This document shows positions 17,464-26,166 of a DNA stretch of 64,000 nucleotides, one piece after another. A program made the translations under genes and the position numbers. The notes beneath the pieces were generated by a model that was not told where the DNA came from, ran no database searches, and saw only the letters and a program-made list of their open reading frames with translations. Numbering within the stretch: the first letter of the stretch is position 1; each line of letters starts with the position of its first letter. Source of the DNA: Sporosarcina sp. ACRSM. GTDB lineage: Bacteria; Bacillota; Bacilli; Bacillales_A; Planococcaceae. The stretch lies in contig NZ_JAKRNU010000001.1 of NCBI RefSeq assembly GCF_022346545.1, positions 248,001-312,000 of the forward strand, given 5' to 3'.

Positions 17464-18153
17464 TTAAGGGATCGTCAACTTCTGTCCCACTCTGATTTCA
17501 TTCGAAGCCAGCCCATTCGCTCGTCTGATCTTTTCAACATCTGCCTCTGAACCAGAGCCATAATGTTTCAAGGCAATCCGATACAGATTTTCACCGTTGG
17601 CCACAATATGCGTTTTGGCAGACGTTTTTGGCTCGGTTTTGACTTCCGGCTTCTTATCAGGTGTCGGATTGACATTCACTACCGGTTTCTTTTCAACTTT
17701 CGCTTCAGGTTTCTCTTCTACTTTCGGCGCGGTCGTTTTATCCTGATCCTGCTTGGCAACCGTCCCTGTTTCAACCTTATTGGCACCCTTGTCTGTATCC
17801 TTGTTTGATTCTTTGCTCGCTTCATCTTCTTTTTTCACTGAAGCGGCATCCGACTTTTCGTTGTCATTCTTATTGTTGATTTCGTAAATGGACCCGGAGT
17901 TTTCGACCTTTGCCTTTGTACTATCTTCCGGTAAATAGAAGTCTGAAAGAAAGTAAACTAAGATGAGGACTGGAATAAGTGTGAATAGACCAAGAATCAC
18001 ATTGATCAATAGATGGCCCGATTTCTTTTTGGGTTTGCGGCCTTTCCTATGCAATTCGGCACGAGATGGAAGGTTGCCGGCATCGTGACCATCGTCTAAA
18101 CTGATTTCCTTCCGATGTTCTTCGAATTCAGATTTATAATCATCCTTTTTCAT
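17464..18153 (-). CDS. ypbE: Membrane protein with C-terminal LysM domain (YpbE-like)
   Basis: A 229-aa protein with a charged cytoplasmic N-terminus, one membrane segment (LLINVILGLFTLIPVLILVY, about residues 48-67), a long low-complexity Lys/Glu/Asp/Thr linker, and a LysM domain at the end (THIVANGENLYRIALKHYG ... RVGQKLTIP). LysM binds peptidoglycan, so the protein probably spans from membrane to wall. AGGAGA lies before the ATG. Its place next to recQ and the phosphoesterase matches ypbE of B. subtilis. Function unknown. Confidence 0.85.
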   Translation of the reverse strand: MKKDDYKSEFEEHRKEISLDDGHDAGNLPSRAELHRKGRKPKKKSGHLLINVILGLFTLIPVLILVYFLSDFYLPEDSTKAKVENSGSIYEINNKNDNEKSDAASVKKEDEASKESNKDTDKGANKVETGTVAKQDQDKTTAPKVEEKPEAKVEKKPVVNVNPTPDKKPEVKTEPKTSAKTHIVANGENLYRIALKHYGSGSEADVEKIRRANGLASNEIRVGQKLTIP

Positions 18154-18231
18154 CGCTACATTCTCCTATCACATCGTGCTGTCCTTTTATTATGACGAAT
18201 TTTGTCTTAAAAATCAAATACGCCTTTGTCT

Positions 18232-18483
18232 ATCAATCACGCCTCGGCGTGATTGCGTCCAGATTTTGAATTGAGCACAGCTCAATTAACTCCTATCAAA
18301 ATCTGTGACATCCGCGGGCCTACAGGATGTAGGTCATGCAGTCGTTGCGACAGGACGTCGCGCACTTAGACTGCCTCCCATTATTCGTTCAGCAGGCGTT
18401 TGAATCCCCACTGAACAGTGAAACAAAACCGCATTCATCTCACTACCTACACGGGTGGGAGTCTTCTGCTGAATGAAGATAAT
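18232..18483 (+). repeat. Large mosaic palindromic element (reference copy)
   Basis: Order of parts: palindrome CAATCACGCC/GGCGTGATTG (18235-18256); GATTTTGA ... TCAAAATC arms enclosing a TTGAGC/GCTCAA hairpin; gtgacatccg; hairpin CCTAC/GTAGG with loop AGGAT (18320-18334); 37-nt double hairpin (18339-18375; arms GCAGTC/GACTGC and GCGAC/GTCGC, loop AGGAC); hairpin GTTCAG/CTGAAC; then a tail ending gtgggagtcttctgctgaat. It fills the gap between recQ and ypbE. The copy at 29.9-30.2 kb matches in reverse orientation. Confidence 0.8.
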
Positions 18484-18532
18484 TCAGGTTCTCTTTCTAG
18501 TCTTTTCACCTATCCGCTCGCTGCTGGCATTG

Positions 18533-20008
18533 CTATTTTTGACCGGTTCCAGCCTCTTTCCAATCGATCTGTCTCACTAGTAGAAGATTTAGCCTCTCTT
18601 CCCAGCTCATCAGCGTTTTAGTGGAGTTGGGCATTACAAGGCTTTTCTCCAATAACGGTTGCGCATGATCGCAATTCGAACAGCAAAATTCCGGTTGCCA
18701 TGTCTTCCTTTCCCCAAAATACGCTAGCAATTGTTCACGGACGCATTGTTCGGTATGGACAATCCGGACCATCTGCTCCAATTGGCGCTCTTTATCGCGA
18801 ATTAATTCACGCATTTGTGCAATGACTTCCTTGAGTGACATCCGCTCTCGATAATAGTCTATGATACGCTTTCCCGTTTCGCTTATCCGGGCCCATTCTG
18901 CCGCTTCGTCCGCTTGCTTATTTTCTCCCAGTAACTTTTCATAGTATCGGATTTCTTCTTCTTGAGGAATATCGTCCTGCATGATGAAACGCGTTTTAGG
19001 TATATCTTCGGGTGCGTGCAATAATGTGACGACAGACTGTTTTCCATCTCGCCCGGCCCTTCCCACTTCCTGTACATAGCCTGCGATCGTGGCTGGTATA
19101 TGCTCATGAATCACTTGACGGATATCATCTTTATGTATACCCATTCCGAATGCATTTGTAGCACAAATCCAACTCAGTTCTCCGTTGATGAATTGCTCTT
19201 GGATGAACGCCCGGTCTTCCTGGCCTTTTCCTGCATGATAGGCAGCTGCAGCAATCCCGGATTCTTGTAAAACTCCGGCCAGCGTATCGGCCCGTTTGCG
19301 TGATGAGACATAGATGATTCCCGGACCCGTCGTCGACAAGAGCCTCGTTTTGATCCATTCTGTTTTCTCAGCATCATTATCGACTTGAAGCATGTTATAG
19401 GAAATATTCGGCCGATCTACGGATTCCCGATGGATAACAGGCGAAGTCAGTTGCAAATAGGAACGGATATCGTTCGTCACTTTATCGTCCGCTGTCGCCG
19501 TCAACGCAAGTATTACCGGTCGTTTCAATCCTTGAAAAAAGGTCCCGATCCGCAAATAATCCGGGCGAAAATCGAATCCCCATTGCGAAACACAATGGGC
19601 TTCATCCACGACGATCAGTGCCAAATCGATCGCGCGTAACTGTTGTAACACCTGGTGTCGCCCCAACATTTCCGGGGAGATAAATATGAATTTGTATTTC
19701 GCCAAATCACCGATCATCCGGTTTTTCTCCCTATGGGTAAGAAATGAATTCAAGGCGACGACTCTTTTTTCACCGTTTTTTTTCATGATGGCCACTTGAT
19801 CTTCCATAAGGGCAACAAGCGGCGATACGATCAACACCGTACCGCTTAACAAATAGGCAGGCAGTTGGTAGCATAAGGATTTTCCCATTCCTGTCGGCAA
19901 GATAGCAATCGTATCATTTCCTGCGAGAACATGGCTTATAACCGCTTCCTGCCCCGGTCTGAACTGTTCAAAACCGAATTGGTCTTTTAATACTTTGTAT
20001 AGATCCAT
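18533..20008 (-). CDS. recQ: RecQ-family ATP-dependent DNA helicase
   Basis: A 3'-5' helicase of recombination and fork repair. Walker A TGMGKSLCYQLPA (about residues 40-52), DEAH in VVDEAHCVSQWGFDFRPDYL, and motif VI QEVGRAGRDGK are present. The C-terminus keeps a four-cysteine zinc cluster (CVREQ ... CCSNCDHAQ) but no HRDC domain, as in the short B. subtilis RecQ (about 490 aa). AGGAGG precedes both a TTG (20011) and the ATG used here. It overlaps the ypbB stop, so the pair is coupled. Confidence 0.94.
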   Translation of the reverse strand: MDLYKVLKDQFGFEQFRPGQEAVISHVLAGNDTIAILPTGMGKSLCYQLPAYLLSGTVLIVSPLVALMEDQVAIMKKNGEKRVVALNSFLTHREKNRMIGDLAKYKFIFISPEMLGRHQVLQQLRAIDLALIVVDEAHCVSQWGFDFRPDYLRIGTFFQGLKRPVILALTATADDKVTNDIRSYLQLTSPVIHRESVDRPNISYNMLQVDNDAEKTEWIKTRLLSTTGPGIIYVSSRKRADTLAGVLQESGIAAAAYHAGKGQEDRAFIQEQFINGELSWICATNAFGMGIHKDDIRQVIHEHIPATIAGYVQEVGRAGRDGKQSVVTLLHAPEDIPKTRFIMQDDIPQEEEIRYYEKLLGENKQADEAAEWARISETGKRIIDYYRERMSLKEVIAQMRELIRDKERQLEQMVRIVHTEQCVREQLLAYFGERKTWQPEFCCSNCDHAQPLLEKSLVMPNSTKTLMSWEERLNLLLVRQIDWKEAGTGQK

Positions 20009-21048
20009 CAAGCATTTCCTCCTGTCCGCGCCCCAAGAATAAGCCGAAGTTGAAAATAAGACAATGCATTGAATTCGGATTTAAGGATCCGCAGCCTCCT
20101 TGTCCCTAGTTCATTCACTTTCGCGATTACGTCGGTTGCATATTCTTCTGACACAAATTGTGAGAGCGGGAATTGTGGATCATTGATGGCCATTTCCACG
20201 AAATGGTCTTCGATTGTACTGCGCTTCAAGTTACGGGCTGCCGCTATCTCCTCCAATGACATTCCGCGTTCAAACAGCTGTTTCGTCTTCATGGAAGATT
20301 CCGTCAAATAGCTCGTTACTTTAATGTTTGCGGCAACTTTCCGTAAAAAAGGAAAATCATCGGACGTATGAACGACCGTCAGTAACCTATGTAAACTTTC
20401 TATAAATAGTAGACGTATGTCAAACGAATTTCGTTTCAACTGATCGGCCAACTGATCCCATGTCCATCCCGTCATCCGAAAACCGCTTAAGCGGTGTGTC
20501 AAAATCGTTTTTTGCAGTTCGTCCATGCCGCTTTGCCGGATACTCCGTTTCAATTCATCGGCAATACTTTGCGCAAATTGTGGTTCACTGATCGGTTGCT
20601 TCACAAGAAGTGTCTTCACAAAATCTTGAATGGCCTGTTCCTTTTGAATAGGCATAAAGGATCTTTCACCAGCTCCCATATTGGAAACGGTTTGGACAAT
20701 GAGCGACAACCGTTCAAAAAACACCCATTCTCTTCCTCTATAATCCCAACCATTAAATTGATAGGATGGGCATTGACCTACTCGCATTCTTCCTTTTTCT
20801 GTAACAAATGCAAGTGCATCATCATTTTTCGCTAGATATCCCGCTTGTTCCAATTGTTGAGCCGCCTCTTCAAATTGTTCCATCGATAATTTGGGCAAAA
20901 TCCCGAAAAACGACTTGACGCCATAATATTCGACATCTTGCAATGTTTGGCCTGAACGCTTTCCACGAAGCAAATGGTAACCCGCGTAAATCGTACGTTC
21001 CCCATCCATTTTATTGACGATTGTTAAAAGTATTGTAGAAAGATCCAT
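20008..21048 (-). CDS. ypbB: YpbB-like protein with C-terminal helix-turn-helix
   Basis: A 346-aa protein of the YpbB family. The C-terminal third carries the HTH_40-type helix-turn-helix (FERGMSLEEIAAARNLKRST followed by IEDHFVEMA). The same domain is fused to the C-terminus of RecQ in some bacteria, so YpbB probably works with RecQ on DNA. The function is not established. It is coupled to recQ (stop and start share a base) and divergent from the ferredoxin gene. Confidence 0.85.
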   Translation of the reverse strand: MDLSTILLTIVNKMDGERTIYAGYHLLRGKRSGQTLQDVEYYGVKSFFGILPKLSMEQFEEAAQQLEQAGYLAKNDDALAFVTEKGRMRVGQCPSYQFNGWDYRGREWVFFERLSLIVQTVSNMGAGERSFMPIQKEQAIQDFVKTLLVKQPISEPQFAQSIADELKRSIRQSGMDELQKTILTHRLSGFRMTGWTWDQLADQLKRNSFDIRLLFIESLHRLLTVVHTSDDFPFLRKVAANIKVTSYLTESSMKTKQLFERGMSLEEIAAARNLKRSTIEDHFVEMAINDPQFPLSQFVSEEYATDVIAKVNELGTRRLRILKSEFNALSYFQLRLILGARTGGNA

Positions 21049-21079
21049 CAGGCAATCCCCCGTTTACTAGATGTTTTTG

Positions 21080-21108
21080 TTGAAAGTTACGGATAATATC
21101 ATTAGAAT
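21080..21108 (+). promoter_or_regulatory. Sigma-A-type promoter of the ferredoxin gene
   Basis: TTGAAA (21080-21085), 17-bp spacer, TAGAAT (21103-21108), about 45 bp upstream of the fer ATG. Confidence 0.6.
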
Positions 21109-21117
21109 GGAGTATGA

Positions 21118-21408
<291 letters not shown>

Positions 21409-21450
21409 CTTTGAAAGACGCAACGTCTTAAAGTCTAAATGATAAGAGTG

Positions 21451-21480
21451 ACCGTTCCGACGATGTGGGGCGGTTTTTCT
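21451..21480 (+). terminator. Terminator of fer
   Basis: ACCGTTCC / GGGGCGGT (with G-U pairs), then TTTTTCTT. Confidence 0.75.
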
Positions 21481-21485
21481 TATTG

Positions 21486-21526
21486 AAAAAAAGCGCATAT
21501 ACCGTTTTGTTTCCGGTAACATGCGC
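21486..21526 (-). terminator. Terminator of ribU
   Basis: GCGCAT..ACCG / CGGT..ATGCGC stem followed by T7 on the minus strand, just after the ribU stop. Confidence 0.85.
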
Positions 21527-21534
21527 TTCTATAT

Positions 21535-22116
21535 TTAAGCCATCAATTGTGTGCGTTGTCGTGTAATCCATTTTTTCATGCTGTTGAATAGCAACATTGT
21601 AATAATCATCAGCATGATTCCTTTGATCAAGTTAAAAGGTAACACACCCAAAACAAGATATGTTGTTAATTCACTGCCTGAGTATGCAGGGAAATTCATA
21701 AAGTAGGTGTACATCGGTAAAAATACGAAATAGTTCAATACGGTCATGCCGACAGCCATTGCAGTTGTTCCTGCAACCAGCCCCATTGTCAGCCCTTTAG
21801 CTGTCTGGAATTTATTGAAGATGAAATAGATTGGCATGATGAATAGAACACCTGTTACAAAGTTCGCGATTTCGCCTACTGGAACGCCAGTCGGGCTTCC
21901 AGACATGAACCAATGCATCAGGTTCTTGATGAGTTCGACGCCCATTCCCGCAACGGGTCCCATTGTCATGACAGCCAATACTGCCGGAACTTCCCCAAAA
22001 TCGATTTTCAGGAAACCTGGTAGTGCCGGTAACGGAAAATTGAACTGCATCAGCACAGTACCAATACTTCCAAGGATCGCGATGAGGATCATCCTCCGCA
22101 ATTTGTTGTTCTGCAT
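21535..22116 (-). CDS. ribU: Riboflavin transporter RibU (ECF substrate-binding subunit)
   Basis: RibU (YpaA) is the membrane S-component that captures riboflavin and works with the shared EcfAAT energy-coupling module. About 193 aa with five to six hydrophobic helices; the N-terminal region carries the ECF-type LPALPGFLKIDFGEVPAVLA (about 35-54). The ATG at 22116 is preceded by GAGAGGA. The long leader contains an FMN riboswitch and a terminator, so uptake is shut off when flavin is ample. Confidence 0.93.
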   Translation of the reverse strand: MQNNKLRRMILIAILGSIGTVLMQFNFPLPALPGFLKIDFGEVPAVLAVMTMGPVAGMGVELIKNLMHWFMSGSPTGVPVGEIANFVTGVLFIMPIYFIFNKFQTAKGLTMGLVAGTTAMAVGMTVLNYFVFLPMYTYFMNFPAYSGSELTTYLVLGVLPFNLIKGIMLMIITMLLFNSMKKWITRQRTQLMA

Positions 22117-22184
22117 TTGTTCCTCTCTCCTTTTGCGATTCACTTCACAAAGAGGAAAGGCCGTTCCGTCATCATGTGTCTAAC

Positions 22185-22217
22185 AAAAAATCCCCAAAGC
22201 TGAACTAGCTTCGGGGA
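22185..22217 (-). terminator. Leader terminator between FMN riboswitch and ribU
   Basis: CCCCGAAGCT / AGCTTTGGGG stem with TTTTTTG after it on the minus strand, about 70 bp before the ribU start. It is a candidate expression-platform terminator, or else a second terminator downstream of the aptamer. Confidence 0.75.
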
Positions 22218-22329
22218 AAGAAAGGTATCTTTAAAAAAATGTACTAAAAAAGAGATGAAAATCTCTGTTTTAATCCACATTTAAATAAGCACTCTTTTTT
22301 CGTAAGGAACACAAAAAAGACGGCCGTAC

Positions 22330-22457
22330 CTTCACCTTCTCCCATCCAGACTATACTGTCGGCTCCGGAATCTCACCGGAATCAGCTGTTAAGCTCGCGG
22401 GCTAGGAAAAACTTCTTCCATTTCCGCCGGTCGGGAATCTCACCCTGCCCCGAAGAT
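22330..22457 (-). ncRNA. FMN riboswitch (RFN element)
   Basis: On the minus strand the RFN landmarks occur in order: GGGGCAGGGTGAGATTCCCG, ACCGGCGG, AGCCCGCGAGC, GGTGAGATTCCGGAGCCGAC and AGTCTGGATGGGAGAAGG. These match the Rfam FMN consensus as I know it. A run of T follows at about 22315-22320. Placed upstream of ribU; the known role is transcription or translation control by flavin mononucleotide. Confidence 0.96.
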
Positions 22458-22491
22458 GAATCAATATTTTGTTTTATTCTACTACAATTCG

Positions 22492-22520
22492 ATTATATAC
22501 GAAAAGAAGTGTCTTGTAAA
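22492..22520 (-). promoter_or_regulatory. Sigma-A-type promoter of ribU, inside the rsiX terminator
   Basis: TTTACA (22515-22520), 17-bp spacer, TATAAT (22492-22497) on the minus strand, about 35 bp upstream of the FMN aptamer. The -35 box lies within the stem of the preceding terminator. Confidence 0.7.
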
Positions 22521-22548
22521 CAAGATTGTTTACAAGACACTTCTTTCG
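22501..22548 (-). terminator. Terminator of rsiX, 21-bp perfect stem
   Basis: Arms 22503-22523 and 22526-22546 are exact reverse complements; the minus-strand 3' arm ends in TTCTTTTC. Confidence 0.85.
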
Positions 22549-22590
22549 TCTAGACTCCGAGCGCCAGACGCCCTGCGCTTTTGTTCAGTC
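22549..22590 (-). repeat. Dispersed GTCTAGACTCC...GCGCTTTTG repeat fragment
   Basis: Between rsiX and its terminator. Shares CGTCTAG, CTCCG, GGCG and GCGCTTTTGTT blocks with 36600-36655 and, in part, 7565-7770. It resembles the GTCTAG...GCGCTTTTCT intergenic repeat common in many Bacillaceae genomes (recollection, not a search). Confidence 0.55.
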
Positions 22591-22592
22591 CG

Positions 22593-23807
22593 TCATCCCG
22601 GAAAAGGGATCGGATTGACACCGATTGGTTCCGGTAATACGGATGTCAAATCATATTTGCCGAAATGTGTTTGGACGCTATTTTCCAAGCGGACTTGCTG
22701 ATCGTAATTGCTTGCGGTCAACATGAAGCCCTCAATCATCGCTGTCGCCTCATCTGGTGCGAGCGAGTCCAAATCAAGGGGACTATCGAAAGTGATGACA
22801 GCCACCCCGTTCTCTTCACGCACTTTATAAGTGACGTCTGCAGGCACGACTGACTCGACAATATCATTTTGGACATCTTTCATAGCCAACAGGGCCTGCT
22901 CCGTCGTTTCCGTCGTTTCCGCCGCATACGGAATAAGATAGATCTGTCCAGACGGCATGACATATTTGTAATAAGGCAGAGGACGCTTTCCAGCTTCCAA
23001 ATTCACGATAGTCGTTTTTCCTACTTGATCAAAATTCGCTAACTCCCCACGCTCATCGACTGTTTTAAACTGAGCATGATCCGTAAACGTATCCTGGATG
23101 GAGTGATTATAAACCTCTAGGGTTGCTGAAGCTCGGTCATACAAATGACCTTCCGGCACTTGATGGACGACTGTATCGCCTTCCAATGTCACTTCACCTA
23201 CATAAGGGTGATAGTCATCAAATCCGAGATCCGTTTCTGGAATTTCAGCTGCATATCGTTGATAAAGCGCAACGCTATCCGGTTCTTCATCCGGAAAATC
23301 GTTTTTCACGCGCTCGCCAGGTAAAAGGAATGTTACCGGGATGCTATTGGCCGCTTGTGTCAAACCGATCCGAAACGGATACATGCCGTTCAGATCATCC
23401 GGAAGTACAACATGGCTTGTTGCGTCCATCCGCATTTTGGAAAACGTAGAAGCCCCTTTCTCTTCTATCTCACTTCTGAATAAAGAATTCTCCTCACCGG
23501 CATGATCCTGCACCGGAATGTTCGCACGTTCACTCGTTATCATTGCATCCGATGACTCGTCTTTCGACATCGCCCCATCCTGCTGGCGAAGCATGGATGG
23601 GACAAGTATCCCGATCATGAGCAGGGCAGCGACTGCGACAAATACCGGCATCCACCCCTTCCGTTTCTTCCTTCGGGGAACTTGCTGCAGCCGTTCATCT
23701 TGCTTTAAGCGCGCTAAAATATCGGACTCCGATCGCTTATCTTGAACGTCGGGCATGGCGCCAAGGAGTTCTTCAATCTTGTTGTCATTCCACTTGTTAT
23801 CAGCCAA
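22593..23807 (-). CDS. rsiX: Anti-sigma factor RsiX
   Basis: About 404 aa: cytoplasmic N-terminal segment, one membrane helix (WMPVFVAVAALLMIGILVPS, about residues 52-71) and a large extracytoplasmic domain, as in B. subtilis RsiX, which holds the ECF factor SigX inactive. I use the TTG at 23807 (MADNKW...), 5-6 nt after GGGGGGA; the longer frame overlaps the sigX stop. It follows sigX by 1 nt. The extracytoplasmic region is poorly conserved, so the call rests mainly on gene pairing and topology. Confidence 0.85.
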   Translation of the reverse strand: MADNKWNDNKIEELLGAMPDVQDKRSESDILARLKQDERLQQVPRRKKRKGWMPVFVAVAALLMIGILVPSMLRQQDGAMSKDESSDAMITSERANIPVQDHAGEENSLFRSEIEEKGASTFSKMRMDATSHVVLPDDLNGMYPFRIGLTQAANSIPVTFLLPGERVKNDFPDEEPDSVALYQRYAAEIPETDLGFDDYHPYVGEVTLEGDTVVHQVPEGHLYDRASATLEVYNHSIQDTFTDHAQFKTVDERGELANFDQVGKTTIVNLEAGKRPLPYYKYVMPSGQIYLIPYAAETTETTEQALLAMKDVQNDIVESVVPADVTYKVREENGVAVITFDSPLDLDSLAPDEATAMIEGFMLTASNYDQQVRLENSVQTHFGKYDLTSVLPEPIGVNPIPFPG

Positions 23808-23808
23808 T

Positions 23809-24336
23809 TCATCCCCCCCTTTCTGCCTGCCTTGCATTCAATTTCTTTTGTAGCGCTTTGATGGCGCGATGTTGCGTCGTTTTCACTTTGCCTTCTGTCC
23901 AGCCGAGGATATCTGCTGTTTCCGCTATGGACAGGTCTTGAAAATAACGCATAATGATCACCATCTTTTGATCTCCCGTACAAGCGTTCAACGCTTGCAA
24001 TAGTTCTTTCATGTCCTCGCTAAGCGTCACTAGCTCATCCGGCAAGGTTCCAGTCGAAACGAGCTCGCTTGTTTCCCAATCGAATTTATCAAAAAGATGC
24101 TTTTTACGAACTGCATTTTTTCTAAAATGATCTATCGCCACATTTTTCGCAATTGAAAAAAGCCATGTCTTTTCGGAACTTTTCCCTTCAAAACCGGCAT
24201 ATGCACGCAGCACCCTCACATACACTTCATGCATGAGATCTTCGGCGTGATCACGGTCCCTCGTCAAATAGATGAGAAACTTGAACACATCTTGGTGGTA
24301 CTGTTCATACAGCCGATGGAAAACGGAGTCGTCCAT
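23809..24336 (-). CDS. sigX: ECF sigma factor SigX
   Basis: A 175-aa ECF sigma-70 factor with region 2 (HQDVFKFLIYLTRDRDHAED, about residues 14-33) and region 4 (IAETADILGWTEGKVKTTQH, about 134-153). SigX of B. subtilis controls surface-charge genes such as dlt and pssA. The genes sit directly after resE with 45 bp between, the same order (resE-sigX-rsiX) as in B. subtilis. GGGGGGA precedes the ATG. Confidence 0.9.
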   Translation of the reverse strand: MDDSVFHRLYEQYHQDVFKFLIYLTRDRDHAEDLMHEVYVRVLRAYAGFEGKSSEKTWLFSIAKNVAIDHFRKNAVRKKHLFDKFDWETSELVSTGTLPDELVTLSEDMKELLQALNACTGDQKMVIIMRYFQDLSIAETADILGWTEGKVKTTQHRAIKALQKKLNARQAERGG

Positions 24337-24381
24337 GAAATCCCCCCGTTCAATAAATTAGTCGTTATTCAAGCTAAATAG

Positions 24382-26166
24382 TTACAGTTTTTTCAACGGA
24401 AGTGTACAACTGAATTTCGTCCCGCATACTTCCCCTCTGGCAGCTGTGATCGTTCCCCCATGGGAGTCGATAATATTCTTAGCGATGGCAAGACCTAAGC
24501 CTGTTCCGCCTTTTCCTCTCGTTCTCGCTTTATCCGCTTTGTAGAAACGTTCAAAAATATAAGGTAAATCTTCCTCGGGAATGCCCACTCCAGTATCCGT
24601 CACATTGATTTCAACCGCGTCAGCATATTTTTCAACACGTAACGTGACAAGTCCTCCTTCTTGTGTATGACGGATCGCGTTGTCAATCAGATTCGTAAAT
24701 ACTTGCTCCAGTCGATCCTCATCGACATGCATCCGTATTTGTTCATCTTCCGGAAATTCATAAGCCAGTTCCACATGCGCATCGCGTGCCACTTGCATAA
24801 ATTTGTTGACAATCCTTCCAAGGAAAGGAATGACAGACAAATCTTCTTTATACAGCCGCATATGTCCTGACTCCATTCTTGCAAGATCCAGTAAATCCGT
24901 TACGAGCCTGCCCATTCGTTTCGATTCGTCATGAATAATCTGGATCATTTCATTCCGTTCTTCGTCATTGGCCGTGACCCCATCGATAATCGCTTCACTA
25001 TAACCTTGCAACATGGATATCGGCGTCCTGAGCTCATGAGAAACGTTTGCGATGAAATCGGACCGCAGCTTCTCCAGCTTATGCTGGTCCGTCATATCCC
25101 GCAACACAGCGACCGCTCCGCGGATACTGTTCCCGCTATACAAAGGACTGATGGAGATGGCATAGAACTGACCGCCCAATTCCAATTCATCCTCCACTTC
25201 TTCTGCAAATGTAATGACATGTTCAAGCATATGGAAGATTTCCGGAGGAATCGGATTCCGGTCTTCTTTCGCTCCATTTTTAAAATACCAATTTTGCAAG
25301 AGGCGCTCCGCCTGCGGATTGCTTAGCAAAATCGTATAATCCCTGTTAAAAGTGATGACCGCGTCTGTCATCGAGGTCAAAATGCTCGCTAGCTGCTCTT
25401 TGTCTTGGCTGATCAGCTCGACATGATACTTCAATTGTCTGCCCATCTGATTGAAGGCTGTAGCAAGCTGGCCGATTTCATCGTTTGACAAGACAGGTAG
25501 CTTGGTGTCGAAATTACCTTTTGATAATTCAAATGCCGCACGTTTCATATCACGTAACGGAGAAGTGATGCGTGTCGATAAAAAGAACGCAAAAATCGTC
25601 GTTAAAATAAAAGCGATAAATGCAGATAAAAATACGATATTCGTTGTCCTTTTCGTCGTACGATGGATCGCTTCCAAGCTTTGATAGATTGCAACAGTGC
25701 CCTGTAGATCCGAATCGGCCGCAAACGGGTAGGCGATAACAATAAATTGTTCCATCACTCCTTCTTCCGTGATGGACGGCATGATCATCTCTTTCAATAC
25801 TGGGCTTTGCTGTTTCATAGGCGGGAACAACGTTGTATCATTCAAAATTTTCTTTTCGATCCGTTCTTGATTCAGCCCACGATGGAAAGAATATTTCACT
25901 TCCTCATCTTCCCCGATAATCATCGCATTCGTCTCGTTATCGAGAATATCATTGATGATCACTTGCAAAGATGTCTCGTCTTCATGATCGAGCACTAAAT
26001 TCCCAATAATCGCCGCTTCCCGACGCAGTGAGTCCTCCGCCTGGTTCGTATGGAAATTATCCAGAAATTCAAGGAGCAGTGCCGTGACAATGAATAGAAC
26101 AAAGGAAACGAGAAGCAATATGGTTGCCCATAGCTTCCCGACGATTGAATTCCATATTCTATTCAT
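24382..26166 (-). CDS. resE: Sensor histidine kinase ResE
   Basis: A 594-aa kinase with two membrane segments (about 13-33 and 172-192) bracketing an extracytoplasmic domain, then HAMP (about 193-245), a PAS domain, HisKA with NVSHELRTPISMLQGYSEAI, and an ATPase domain (DTGVGIPEEDLPYIFERF, GKGGTGLGLAIAK). ResE senses oxygen limitation and nitric oxide and phosphorylates ResD. It overlaps resD by 8 bp. Confidence 0.95.
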   Translation of the reverse strand: MNRIWNSIVGKLWATILLLVSFVLFIVTALLLEFLDNFHTNQAEDSLRREAAIIGNLVLDHEDETSLQVIINDILDNETNAMIIGEDEEVKYSFHRGLNQERIEKKILNDTTLFPPMKQQSPVLKEMIMPSITEEGVMEQFIVIAYPFAADSDLQGTVAIYQSLEAIHRTTKRTTNIVFLSAFIAFILTTIFAFFLSTRITSPLRDMKRAAFELSKGNFDTKLPVLSNDEIGQLATAFNQMGRQLKYHVELISQDKEQLASILTSMTDAVITFNRDYTILLSNPQAERLLQNWYFKNGAKEDRNPIPPEIFHMLEHVITFAEEVEDELELGGQFYAISISPLYSGNSIRGAVAVLRDMTDQHKLEKLRSDFIANVSHELRTPISMLQGYSEAIIDGVTANDEERNEMIQIIHDESKRMGRLVTDLLDLARMESGHMRLYKEDLSVIPFLGRIVNKFMQVARDAHVELAYEFPEDEQIRMHVDEDRLEQVFTNLIDNAIRHTQEGGLVTLRVEKYADAVEINVTDTGVGIPEEDLPYIFERFYKADKARTRGKGGTGLGLAIAKNIIDSHGGTITAARGEVCGTKFSCTLPLKKL

